NCBI GenBank assembly: GCA_964405665.1
Contig: CAYOOT010000054.1
Span: 1-19,036, forward strand
Direction: 5' to 3'
Length of the DNA: 19,036 nucleotides
From: CAYOOT01 sp964405665
GTDB lineage: Bacteria > Bdellovibrionota_C > UBA2361 > SZUA-149 > CAZDWZ01
This document shows positions 1 through 8,150 of the stretch, piece after piece (the stretch's first letter is position 1; each line of letters begins with the position of its first letter). The translations under genes and the position numbers were made by a program. The notes beneath the pieces were generated by a model, which made no database searches, was not told the DNA's origin, and saw only the letters and a list, made by a program, of their open reading frames with translations.

Positions 1-44
1 ATCAGAAATCAGAAATCAGAAATCAGAAATCAGAAATCAGAAAT
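1..44. repeat. Heptamer tandem repeat at window edge
   Basis: Six perfect head-to-tail copies of the 7-base unit ATCAGAA fill positions 1-42, followed by a partial copy (AT) at 43-44. The array is cut by the window start, so its true copy number is unknown. It lies outside any gene, downstream of the kinase stop. The remaining bases up to 109 are AT-rich and show no convincing terminator. A short-unit array at a sequence end often marks the point where an assembly stopped; that is inference. Confidence 0.9.
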
Positions 45-109
45 AAAATATGGATTTTTAAAGATTATTGTCAACAATTAATTTTCGGTTTTTTTAGTTT
101 ATTATTTTC

Positions 110-1387
110 CTACTTCTTAATCATCTGTCTTTCCAGAAGTTTTCTGATGCTATCAAAGCGAGGAGAATCTTCATCTTTACTTTCTGCTTTTTTACCTGAA
201 ATATCCCGAAAGGAATTATCTTCGACTTTGGGTGGTGCCAATTTAATTGGTCCATTATAAACTGCTGAGGTATTAGCATCTTTTTTTGTAAAATTTTTGA
301 AACCAAAATATCCTCCCAACCCCAGCAAGGAAAATACCATCAAAACTAGGATAGTAGTAAAAAACCAACCGCCTCCTCTTGGTCGATTCTCTACTACAAC
401 GGATCTATTTCTTCCATATTGTTCAGTGACTACAGACACCACTGGATCGACTTTTACTTCCGGATTTTGCTGATTAAAACATTGCTCATCAAAGAGTTTA
501 ACTATCTCCCCTGCCGATTGAAATCTGTCTTCTGGATTTTTTGCTGCAGCTTTTCTGACAAAACTATCATACCAGGCCGGGATGCCAGGTTTTTCATTAA
601 CAAAATCCGGCAATGGTTCATTGATTATTTTCTTTGCTAAATTATACCAAGTATTGTCATCAAAAGGTACTCTTGCCGTAACTAATTCATAAGCAATAAT
701 TCCTAAAGCGTAAATATCACTAAGATGATTTGCCGGTTTGCCTTGAACTTGTTCCGGAGACATATAAAAAGGAGTTCCTACGCATTCTCCAACCACAGTT
801 AGTTTTTTATCAAAACCTTTCATCTGTGCCAGACCAAAATCCGCTATTTTCACATCTCCGGATTTACTGATTAGAACATTCTGCGTTTTTAAATCACGAT
901 GAGTCACTCCTGCTCGTTGTGCGTAATGCAGAGCATCGGCAACTTTTCTAAGAATTAATAAAGCAAAAGGGAAATTATTTGTTTGATTTTTATTCTTCCT
1001 GATATACTCATCCAACGTTATGCCATCAACAAGCTCCATCGTCATGTATAAACGACCATCGGGCAGCACCCCGAAATCATATGTTCGAATAAGATTTTGA
1101 TGTGTAAGTTTTCTACTAATTAAAACTTCCGAACGAAATCTCTCTAAGGCATGAGGATCCCCTTTTTCCGCATCCGATGGAGTAATGATTTTTAACGCTA
1201 ATTTTTCTGAATTTAATTTTAGATCTTGGACGGCATAAACTTGACCCATACCGCCTGCACCAAGTCTATGCAAAACTTTATAGCGCTCGCCGACAATTTC
1301 TCCTTCTTTGAAGGTATAGGTTTGCTCTTGCATCTCACTCATCGCTTCAGGCACTTTGTTTTTAACAATCCCTATTATTATCGGCAT
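110..1387 (-). CDS. Membrane-anchored Ser/Thr protein kinase (PknB/Hanks type)
   Basis: A eukaryotic-like serine/threonine kinase of 425 residues that should phosphorylate proteins in the cytoplasm. All hallmarks are present: glycine loop GAGGMGQV at 43-50, ATP-binding Lys66 (LALKII), catalytic loop HRDLKTQN at 163-170, DFG at 183-185 and the SPE of the activation segment at 210-212. One hydrophobic membrane segment lies at about 341-362, leaving a charged tail of about 60 residues outside the cytoplasm. The tail has no PASTA or other sensor repeat. The ATG at 1387 is used; in-frame ATGs at residues 16 and 19 are plausible alternatives, since no start has a clear ribosome site and the conserved domain begins near residue 33. 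The gene is divergent from the glycan operon, with 143 bases between them, so a regulatory link is possible but unproven. Confidence 0.93.
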   Translation of the reverse strand: MPIIIGIVKNKVPEAMSEMQEQTYTFKEGEIVGERYKVLHRLGAGGMGQVYAVQDLKLNSEKLALKIITPSDAEKGDPHALERFRSEVLISRKLTHQNLIRTYDFGVLPDGRLYMTMELVDGITLDEYIRKNKNQTNNFPFALLILRKVADALHYAQRAGVTHRDLKTQNVLISKSGDVKIADFGLAQMKGFDKKLTVVGECVGTPFYMSPEQVQGKPANHLSDIYALGIIAYELVTARVPFDDNTWYNLAKKIINEPLPDFVNEKPGIPAWYDSFVRKAAAKNPEDRFQSAGEIVKLFDEQCFNQQNPEVKVDPVVSVVTEQYGRNRSVVVENRPRGGGWFFTTILVLMVFSLLGLGGYFGFKNFTKKDANTSAVYNGPIKLAPPKVEDNSFRDISGKKAESKDEDSPRFDSIRKLLERQMIKK

Positions 1388-1530
1388 AAATTATTCTAAT
1401 ATTAATTATTTAAAACATTAAGAAAACTAGGCACTTAGGAAATGAAAAAACGGTCGATATTTATTGAAAACTTTCTCTAGCTATTTGCAATCTAAATGCA
1501 GGGATTAAAAATTTAACTTAAAGAGCGCTT

Positions 1531-2880
1531 ATGCATTTAGTTCATAGAAAGACTTGTCGTGCTTGCGGCTCCAGTGCTTTAACTAAAGTAATTGATTTGG
1601 GTGAACAATACCTCCAAGGTTCTTTTGTCAAACCAGACAAAGAAATGCCACCGACAAGGAAAATCAAAACACAACTTCTTCGTTGCGATCCGACCAGAGA
1701 TGAAAAAGCCTGCGGCCTATTACAAATGATGCATTCTGTACCGCCGGAAGTTCTTTATTCCGCCTATTGGTATCGTTCCGGAACAAACAACACGATGCGC
1801 AATCACTTAAAAGAAATTGCAGAAAGTGCACAAGAAATGTTGAAAAAGGATAAAGCCAATGTTTTAGACATCGGTTGTAATGATGGAACTTTACTTAAAA
1901 ACTATCCCGAAGATTATGTAAAATTCGGTGTGGATCCCTCGGATGTTGCCAAAGAAGTTTCAATTAAAGGAACCATTATTCAAGATATTTTTCCTTCTGA
2001 AGAATTGAATAAAGTTCTAAAGGGACGAAAATTTGATGCTATTACTTCTATCGCCATGTTCTATGATCTGGAAAACCCCATTGAATTCTCAGCAAAAATC
2101 AAAGAAGTTCTTGCCCCCGAGGGTCTTTGGATTTTTGAAATGTCCTATATGCCCTTAATGCTCAAACAAAATTCTTATGACACAATCTGCCATGAACATT
2201 TGGAATATTATAGTCTTGCCGTGATTGAATTTATTCTTAAAAAAGCGGGAATGAAAGTTGTTGATGTCATCTTAAACGATATTAACGGCGGAAGTATTCG
2301 CTGTTACGCCGCGCATCAAGATTGCTTCGCTTTCAAAAATGAAGATGCAACTAATAAAATAAAACAATTGAGGCAAGAAGAATTCGATTTAGAATTGGAT
2401 ACTGATAAACCTTATCGCAATTTTCAAGACAGAATTAATGTTCACAAAGAAGAATTAAATTCCCTTTTAAGAAAATTAAAAAAAGAAGGAAAGTCAATTC
2501 ATATCTATGGGGCTTCCACTAAAGGTAACACCATTCTTCAATGGTGCGGAATCGATCATCGTTTAATTGATTTTGCCGCTGAACGCAACCCCGATAAATA
2601 TGGCGCACAAACATTGGGAACGGAAATTCCAATTATCAGTGAAGCAGAATCCAGAGCTTTAAAACCCGATTACTACTTAGTACTTCCTTGGCATTTTAAG
2701 GAAGAGTTTATTGAACGAGAAAAGGATATTTTGCTTTCCGGAACCGGAATGATCTTTCCTCTGCCACAAGTTAGTATTGTGGAGAAAAAGCAGTTTACAG
2801 ACGGAACAACTGCCGCTCTGGAAAGACTTCATGGAAGTTGCCAAAGTGTAATCTCCGATATTTTAGGAATGGCAAAGTGA
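1531..2880 (+). CDS. Zinc-site SAM-dependent sugar C-methyltransferase
   Basis: A 449-residue methyltransferase of the NDP-hexose C-methyltransferase family (NovU/TylC3/TcaB9-like), which adds a methyl group to a carbon of a nucleotide-linked keto-sugar. The three family parts are visible. An N-terminal zinc site uses C9, C12, C52 and C61. A SAM-binding Rossmann fold has motif I VLDIGCNDG at 111-119, and is followed by the catalytic-region signature CHEHLEYYSL at 220-229 and by INGGSIRCY at 251-259. The C-terminal sugar-nucleotide domain has YGASTKGN at 326-333. Length and architecture are complete. It is the first gene of the operon; the next gene starts 26 bases later. No strong Shine-Dalgarno is seen before the ATG. 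The sugar substrate cannot be read from sequence; a keto intermediate made with the SDR three kilobases downstream is an inference. Confidence 0.9.
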   Translation: MHLVHRKTCRACGSSALTKVIDLGEQYLQGSFVKPDKEMPPTRKIKTQLLRCDPTRDEKACGLLQMMHSVPPEVLYSAYWYRSGTNNTMRNHLKEIAESAQEMLKKDKANVLDIGCNDGTLLKNYPEDYVKFGVDPSDVAKEVSIKGTIIQDIFPSEELNKVLKGRKFDAITSIAMFYDLENPIEFSAKIKEVLAPEGLWIFEMSYMPLMLKQNSYDTICHEHLEYYSLAVIEFILKKAGMKVVDVILNDINGGSIRCYAAHQDCFAFKNEDATNKIKQLRQEEFDLELDTDKPYRNFQDRINVHKEELNSLLRKLKKEGKSIHIYGASTKGNTILQWCGIDHRLIDFAAERNPDKYGAQTLGTEIPIISEAESRALKPDYYLVLPWHFKEEFIEREKDILLSGTGMIFPLPQVSIVEKKQFTDGTTAALERLHGSCQSVISDILGMAK

Positions 2881-2906
2881 GCCAATATTAATAGATTTTT
2901 ATAACC

Positions 2907-5900
2907 ATGTCAGCTAAAAAGCCTATCGGCATTTTCATTAACCAGGAAAAATCTCAATGCAGCATTTATGAATCCGGCTGCATGATGTATCAGGCATTAA
3001 AATATTCTGATGCTTTTGAGTTGAAATTTTTCGAATTAACAAGGGAAAATATTTCTCAAATTCCTATCGCTGATTTCTATGTCTTTAATTATCACCATGC
3101 GACTATGGCTTGGATGAATACCCAGTCCATTAGAACGTTACCGGGAGTAAAATTCACTTTTGTTTTGGAAATGCTGCCGGGAGATCCCTTTGTTTATTGT
3201 AACTCCGAGGATTTTGACGCCTACTTGGTTTTAGATCCTTCAATGAGACATGCAAACAAAAAAGTATACTCCTTTACTAGACCGTTGGAAAAAGTTAAAT
3301 TTGTTCCCCCTTATCAAGAAAAAGAAATTCCAGTAATTGGCACCTTTGGATTTGGAACACCGGGAAAAGGATTTGAGCTTGTTGTTGATGCTGTGAATAG
3401 AGAATTTGAAAGGGCAATTATTCGTCTGAATATTCCTTTTGCCACTTATGCCGATAACCATACCTTTAGTCTTCAGAAAATGAACTATACGCAGTATTTA
3501 GTGAACTTGGCAAAAAGCGTAGCTAAGCCTGGGATCGAAGTTCAATTTTCTAATCTCTTTATGTCCAAGGAAGAATTGATTATTTGGTGTTCTCAAAATA
3601 CTCTCAATTGTTTTCTCTACTGCAGAAATCAACCGGGACTGGCTGCCACAACCGATCAATGTATAACCTCAGGTCGGCCTTTGATTGTTTCTAAAAATGA
3701 TACTTTCAGACATATTCATGAATACATCAAACCTTATCCTGAAATCAGTTTAAAAGAAGCGATTGCCACCTCCCAAAATGCTATCCGCCAAATGCAACTT
3801 GATTGGACTCCGGAATTATTCGCCCAAAAATTTGAAAAAGTATTGGAAGATTTTTCCCTCTTACCCAAGACTAATAAGCATATTGATGTTCAACAAAAAG
3901 TTCGAGAAAAAGAAAAAATTCTCTTTTTGAATACGGACAATAAAAAATCGAGACTCCAACAACATGGCCAAGTGCTGGCGGAAATAATTAATAAATCAAA
4001 ATTATATTCAGTTGAAGTTCTAAATACTAACAGTTATCAAACATTTAAAAAAGTTCTCGCGCAATCCAATCCTCAACATTTAATCGTTAATTATTGCCCG
4101 AAAGATTTAACGTGGTTGGATGCTGTAGATTTTAAAGAATTGAAGATCAAAAAAACCGGCCTCATTTATCAAACAAAAGATATTGATCTTGGTTTATTTA
4201 ACAAATGTCTTGTCCTTGATTCCCACTACAACAACGAACAAGAAAATGCCTTAAAAATTAATACTGTTTTACCTTTATATTGCAACCAAAAACACAAACA
4301 AGACTGTTTTGAACTGGGATTATACTTCGAAGAAATTAAAGAAGAAAATTTTCTAAAGCTCGTTTTAGAAGTAGAAAAAAATTATGATGTGGCCCGACTG
4401 TTCATGGCTTTTTCTCCGGAGAAAAACAGCTTAGAAGAAGTCGGGAAAATTGCCAGCAGAGTTAAAGCCAAATTATCAAAAAAATATATTACATTTCATG
4501 CGCTTACTGACGAGGATAGTTTAAATGTATGTCTTGAACGAATACAAGACTTTTTTGCCTATTCTAACATGAATATGGTACTTGCCGATCCATGCAGTAA
4601 TAATCCGGAATTAAGCATCATTGCCGATCTTGCTCTTTCCGTGCAAAGACCTCTGGCAATCAATAATTCTCCCAGTTTTAAACATATTCTCGATCGAACA
4701 AGAAGTTTCTGCTCGGAAGAAAAAAGTTTGTTAGAAATCTATCAAACAGGAATTATTCCCCAAGTTCCTTTATATAACGATCTATCGGAAGCAAGATTCA
4801 TTATTGATTTTGAAAAGGCATTATCTACAAATAACACTCAAGGAATCAACAAAGATTCTAGTCTTAATTCCAATATTACTTTAAATCCTAGTGTAGAAAA
4901 TAGATCACAATATGGAATCGCTGTATTTAAAAATATCGGAGACGTTCTCTGTAGCACACCGGTAGCCAGACAGCTTAAAGCCGATGAACCTAATTGCTTC
5001 ATTACCTGGTATACTTCCCAAATGGGAGAGGTCGCCTTAAGAAACAACCCCGACATTGATGAATTGGTAATTTTAGATGATGATCCCGAAGTCTTAAATA
5101 ATTCAATGGATCTTTTTAAAGAATTAAAACCTTGGAAAAGATTTTTTACTCCTGCTGCCTATATGAATTACAATGCATTACCAGGCGGTTCAATTAATAA
5201 TGTCAAAGGAACTGTTTTTGGACTGGTTAAAGCCGGTGCCAAATTAAACTGGACTGTCCCCTTTGTTTTTACTCTAAAATTAACAGCAGAAGAAATTGCT
5301 GAAGCTAGAAATTATTGGAAGAGCTTACCTCCGGGAATAAAAATTCTAGTGGAAACCAGTTATCGTTCAGAACAAACTCCCTGGAATCAAGAATATTTGC
5401 AAGAAATGCTTTGGGAACTAAAGGATTTAAACCCTTACTTTATTTTTACTTCCAAAGAAAAACCTGAACTGCTTGAAGAATTTTTATCCGTTTATCCTCG
5501 GGCCTGCTGGTGTAATTTGCCTTTTAGATTAAATGCGGAATTATTTAATCTTGCTGACGCTTTTATTGGTGTTTCCTCTGGGATTTCTTGCTTAACATAT
5601 TCCGACTACTGTCGACGAGATGTCCCCAGAATTGAAGTGACCAGAGGAGAACACTGGGGAGCGGCAGAACTAGATCATCATTCTGAACTATTTTTATGTT
5701 ATTCCAAAAAACGTTTCAATGAAGCACTTAAAAATCTTGTAGCCAGACTATCCGGACAAGAATTAATTCCCGATTTTTCCAAACGTCTGAAAGCAGACTC
5801 CGGCTGCTGTCAATTCTGTGGTTCAGCAAGACTAGTTTCAACCGCAAGATTTAATTTCGTCGGTTGTTATGATTGCAAAGCTATTTTCAGAAAAGGTCCT

Positions 5901-6491
5901 GCTATCAACGGACAAAGCTATCCCCTTTCCATTAAAACAGTTAATGGTAGCAGCAAAGAAATAGGCTATAATGAGTTTATAAATTTAAATATTCCTCCCG
6001 CTTCACTTGATGAGATCCAAGTCAATTCCGGATTAGGTTCTATTGCCCAGTTGGCAGAATTCTTTGAAAAAATTGATTATCTGTTAAAACCCGCAGGTAC
6101 TTTTAAATGTACAGTGCCAAATTTTGACAGTCTTTGTTCCAATGCTAAATTAAATAGCTGGGCATACTTGGATAAAGAAAACCCTTACTTTCATTTTAGC
6201 CCAAAGTTTCTCAAAGAATGCTTAATTCAAGCCGGTTTTGTAGTAGAAAGCTGTGAAACTGAAACACCACTGAATATGGAAGAAGAAACTTTGAATATTC
6301 TAAAAGGATCTAAACCCCTTGCTAGTCTGCAAGAACTAATTAAACTGCAGCAGGAAATTAAACTACGGGGAGCCGGGGAAATCATTCACCTCGTGGCTCG
6401 AAAAAGAGGAAATTTTAAGGGAAGAGTAAAAAATAAGCTTGCATCTAATGCCCAAGCAGTAGAAAATTCAATCAATAACAACTTGAAGTAG
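2907..6491 (+). CDS. Multidomain glycosyltransferase: two GT-B-like modules, GT9, zinc ribbon and half-methyltransferase
   Basis: A 1194-residue protein with four parts. Residues 6-320 look like a GT-B glycosyltransferase: IGTFGFGTPGKGFELV near 144-159, then RNQPGLA at 240-246 and TFRHI at 266-270. Residues 336-640 are a divergent second copy of the same module, lacking the glycine-rich GTPGKG stretch. Residues 668-945 are a GT9 heptosyltransferase domain (VFKNIGDVLCSTPVARQLK at 673-691, ETSYRSEQTPWN at 816-827, GVSSGIS at 888-894). Residues 963-1165 start with a four-cysteine ribbon (C968, C971, C987, C990) and end like the C-terminal half of a class I methyltransferase (LLKPAGTFKCTVPN, HFSPKFLKECLIQAGF), with no SAM motif I. 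The protein should be cytoplasmic and probably moves heptose or another sugar onto a surface glycan. It sits 26 bases after the methyltransferase and 7 before the SDR gene. GT9 assignment is firm; substrate is unknown. Confidence 0.85.
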   Translation: MSAKKPIGIFINQEKSQCSIYESGCMMYQALKYSDAFELKFFELTRENISQIPIADFYVFNYHHATMAWMNTQSIRTLPGVKFTFVLEMLPGDPFVYCNSEDFDAYLVLDPSMRHANKKVYSFTRPLEKVKFVPPYQEKEIPVIGTFGFGTPGKGFELVVDAVNREFERAIIRLNIPFATYADNHTFSLQKMNYTQYLVNLAKSVAKPGIEVQFSNLFMSKEELIIWCSQNTLNCFLYCRNQPGLAATTDQCITSGRPLIVSKNDTFRHIHEYIKPYPEISLKEAIATSQNAIRQMQLDWTPELFAQKFEKVLEDFSLLPKTNKHIDVQQKVREKEKILFLNTDNKKSRLQQHGQVLAEIINKSKLYSVEVLNTNSYQTFKKVLAQSNPQHLIVNYCPKDLTWLDAVDFKELKIKKTGLIYQTKDIDLGLFNKCLVLDSHYNNEQENALKINTVLPLYCNQKHKQDCFELGLYFEEIKEENFLKLVLEVEKNYDVARLFMAFSPEKNSLEEVGKIASRVKAKLSKKYITFHALTDEDSLNVCLERIQDFFAYSNMNMVLADPCSNNPELSIIADLALSVQRPLAINNSPSFKHILDRTRSFCSEEKSLLEIYQTGIIPQVPLYNDLSEARFIIDFEKALSTNNTQGINKDSSLNSNITLNPSVENRSQYGIAVFKNIGDVLCSTPVARQLKADEPNCFITWYTSQMGEVALRNNPDIDELVILDDDPEVLNNSMDLFKELKPWKRFFTPAAYMNYNALPGGSINNVKGTVFGLVKAGAKLNWTVPFVFTLKLTAEEIAEARNYWKSLPPGIKILVETSYRSEQTPWNQEYLQEMLWELKDLNPYFIFTSKEKPELLEEFLSVYPRACWCNLPFRLNAELFNLADAFIGVSSGISCLTYSDYCRRDVPRIEVTRGEHWGAAELDHHSELFLCYSKKRFNEALKNLVARLSGQELIPDFSKRLKADSGCCQFCGSARLVSTARFNFVGCYDCKAIFRKGPAINGQSYPLSIKTVNGSSKEIGYNEFINLNIPPASLDEIQVNSGLGSIAQLAEFFEKIDYLLKPAGTFKCTVPNFDSLCSNAKLNSWAYLDKENPYFHFSPKFLKECLIQAGFVVESCETETPLNMEEETLNILKGSKPLASLQELIKLQQEIKLRGAGEIIHLVARKRGNFKGRVKNKLASNAQAVENSINNNLK

Positions 6492-6498
6492 GCAATTA

Positions 6499-7434
6499 AT
6501 GACTCGAGTACTAATCACAGGCGGCGCCGGATATATTGGTTCTATTCTTTGTGAGCATCTTTTAAATAAAAATTATCAAGTAACTGTTCTCGACTCTTTA
6601 ATTTACGGAAATCATAATTTATTTCATTTTTGTAATAATAAAAATTTTAATTTCATTTTTGGAGATTCCAGAGATGAAAAAGTTTTAAAGAATTTATTAA
6701 AAGAGCATGATGTAATCATCCCGCTGGCTGCTATAGTGGGAGCCCCAGCTTGCGATCGCGATCCGCTACTTACTACTTCAGTAAATAAAGACGCAATTTT
6801 TTTGCTCAATAAATTAAGAAGTAAAGAACAATTAGTAATCTACCCCAATACAAATAGTGGCTATGGTACAAGATCTGGAGAAGTCTTTTGCACAGAAGAA
6901 ACTCCTCTCGAGCCGATTTCACTCTATGGCACAACAAAAACTGATGCCGAGTTGGAAATTCTCAATTCTCCAAATGGCCTGACTCTACGTTTAGCAACTG
7001 TTTTTGGCACTTCCCCCAGAATGAGACTTGATTTATTAGTTAATACTTTTGTTTATGCAGCGGTAACTGAGGGTTGTATAACAATTTTTGAAAAAGATTT
7101 TAAACGCAATTTCGTCCACGTTCGAGATGTTGCCGATTGTTTTATTTATTGCATTGAAAATTCCGCTAAAATGGTCGGTAAGCCTTATAACTTAGGCTTG
7201 GATTCGGCAAATCTCTCCAAAGAAGAACTGGCGCTGAAAGTTCAAGAATTCATTCCTAATTTTTATATTCATTTTGCCGAATATGGAAGTGATCCCGATA
7301 AAAGAAATTATATCGTCTCCAGTGAACGCCTTAAAAACGCCGGATTTGAAGCAAAAAGAGGCTTGGCCGAAGGAATTCCTGAATTAATCAAAAGCTACCG
7401 GATGATTAAACGACTCTCCATGAGAAATGTCTAA
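6499..7434 (+). CDS. Extended SDR nucleotide-sugar epimerase/dehydratase
   Basis: A 311-residue NAD(P)-dependent short-chain dehydrogenase of the extended type, which acts on nucleotide sugars. It has the dinucleotide-binding motif GGAGYIG at 8-14, the acidic residue D32 at the end of the second strand, and the active site Thr118 with Tyr143 and Lys147 (YGTTK). The residues after Thr118 are Asn-Ser, where 4,6-dehydratases carry Asp-Glu (the TDE triad). This favours an epimerase or reductase over a dehydratase; the point is inference from the motif alone. The operon position, next to heptose activation genes and a C-methyltransferase, suggests it alters a GDP-heptose or a related sugar. Its stop overlaps the next start by one base (TAATG), indicating translational coupling. 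Exact reaction unknown. Confidence 0.85.
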   Translation: MTRVLITGGAGYIGSILCEHLLNKNYQVTVLDSLIYGNHNLFHFCNNKNFNFIFGDSRDEKVLKNLLKEHDVIIPLAAIVGAPACDRDPLLTTSVNKDAIFLLNKLRSKEQLVIYPNTNSGYGTRSGEVFCTEETPLEPISLYGTTKTDAELEILNSPNGLTLRLATVFGTSPRMRLDLLVNTFVYAAVTEGCITIFEKDFKRNFVHVRDVADCFIYCIENSAKMVGKPYNLGLDSANLSKEELALKVQEFIPNFYIHFAEYGSDPDKRNYIVSSERLKNAGFEAKRGLAEGIPELIKSYRMIKRLSMRNV

Positions 7435-8150
7435 TGCTCAGTAACACCACAGCTGTAATTCTTGCTGGCGGATTTGGAACAAGATTAAAAGATGTTTTGC
7501 CTGATTGTCAAAAAGTAATCGCTCCCGTAGCGGGTCAACCATTTTTAAAATATATTCTCACACAATTAAATTCCTTTGGAATTAAAGAAGTAATTCTCTG
7601 TACAGGTCACTTGGCTGAGCAAGTTCAGTCAGAATTAGGAAATAAGTTTTTAAATCTTAATCTCTCTTATTCCGTGGAAGCTGAACCTTTAGGAACAGCC
7701 GGTGCTTTAGCTCAGAGTCTGAACAAAATTAAAACTGCGGATATTTTGGTTTTAAATGGAGATTCTTTTTGCGACACTGATTTTTCAGAATTCTATACTT
7801 GGCATAAAACTAATCACTGCAAAGCAAGTTTGCTTCTTTGCCAAGTCCAAGATACGGAAAGGTTTGGGAGTGTCATCTTAAAAAATAATCTAATTGAAAA
7901 TTTTCAAGAAAAAGGCATTAATGGTCCCGGTTTAATTAATGCCGGTATTTATCTTTTTTCCAAAGAAATGCTACAGCAAATTCCTAAAAACAGGGCTTGT
8001 TCACTGGAAAAAGAGATGTTTTTATCCTGGCTAGACAAAAAAAACCTTAGTGGATATAAAGCAAAAGTTAATTACTTTATCGATATAGGAACACCTCAAT
8101 CTTGGAATCAAGCAAAAGAAGTTTTTAGCAAATGGAATCTTGAAAAATGA
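7434..8150 (+). CDS. hddC: HddC-like D-glycero-D-manno-heptose 1-phosphate guanylyltransferase
   Basis: A 238-residue nucleotidyltransferase that would join a sugar 1-phosphate to a nucleotide, most likely making GDP-D-glycero-alpha-D-manno-heptose. Visible motifs are LAGGFGTRL at 10-18, Lys27 followed by VIAPV, LNGDSF at 107-112 with the metal-binding Asp110, LGTAGAL at 86-92, NAGIYLF at 169-175 and FIDIGTP at 215-221. Length suits HddC, with no C-terminal left-handed helix domain. The start overlaps the SDR stop by one base and the end overlaps the next start by four (ATGA). GmhA and an HddA-type kinase nearby support HddC over RmlA- or GlmU-type enzymes. The usual Pro before the conserved lysine is Gln here. 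Nucleotide choice (GTP or another) cannot be proved from sequence. Confidence 0.82.
   Translation: MLSNTTAVILAGGFGTRLKDVLPDCQKVIAPVAGQPFLKYILTQLNSFGIKEVILCTGHLAEQVQSELGNKFLNLNLSYSVEAEPLGTAGALAQSLNKIKTADILVLNGDSFCDTDFSEFYTWHKTNHCKASLLLCQVQDTERFGSVILKNNLIENFQEKGINGPGLINAGIYLFSKEMLQQIPKNRACSLEKEMFLSWLDKKNLSGYKAKVNYFIDIGTPQSWNQAKEVFSKWNLEK

Noticed and set aside
45..109. Terminator after the kinase gene
   Set aside because: Only a five-base stem (ATTGT/ACAAT) with a two-base loop is present, and the T-rich bases do not follow it in the right order.
419..640. Plus-strand frame of 73 codons inside the kinase gene
   Set aside because: It is antisense to conserved kinase sequence and shows no domain or ribosome site.
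1388..1530. Promoter for the methyltransferase operon (TTGAAA at 1464-1469 or TTGCAA at 1485-1490)
   Set aside because: Neither has a convincing -10 box at 16-18 bases; the region is AT-rich, so weak matches are expected by chance.
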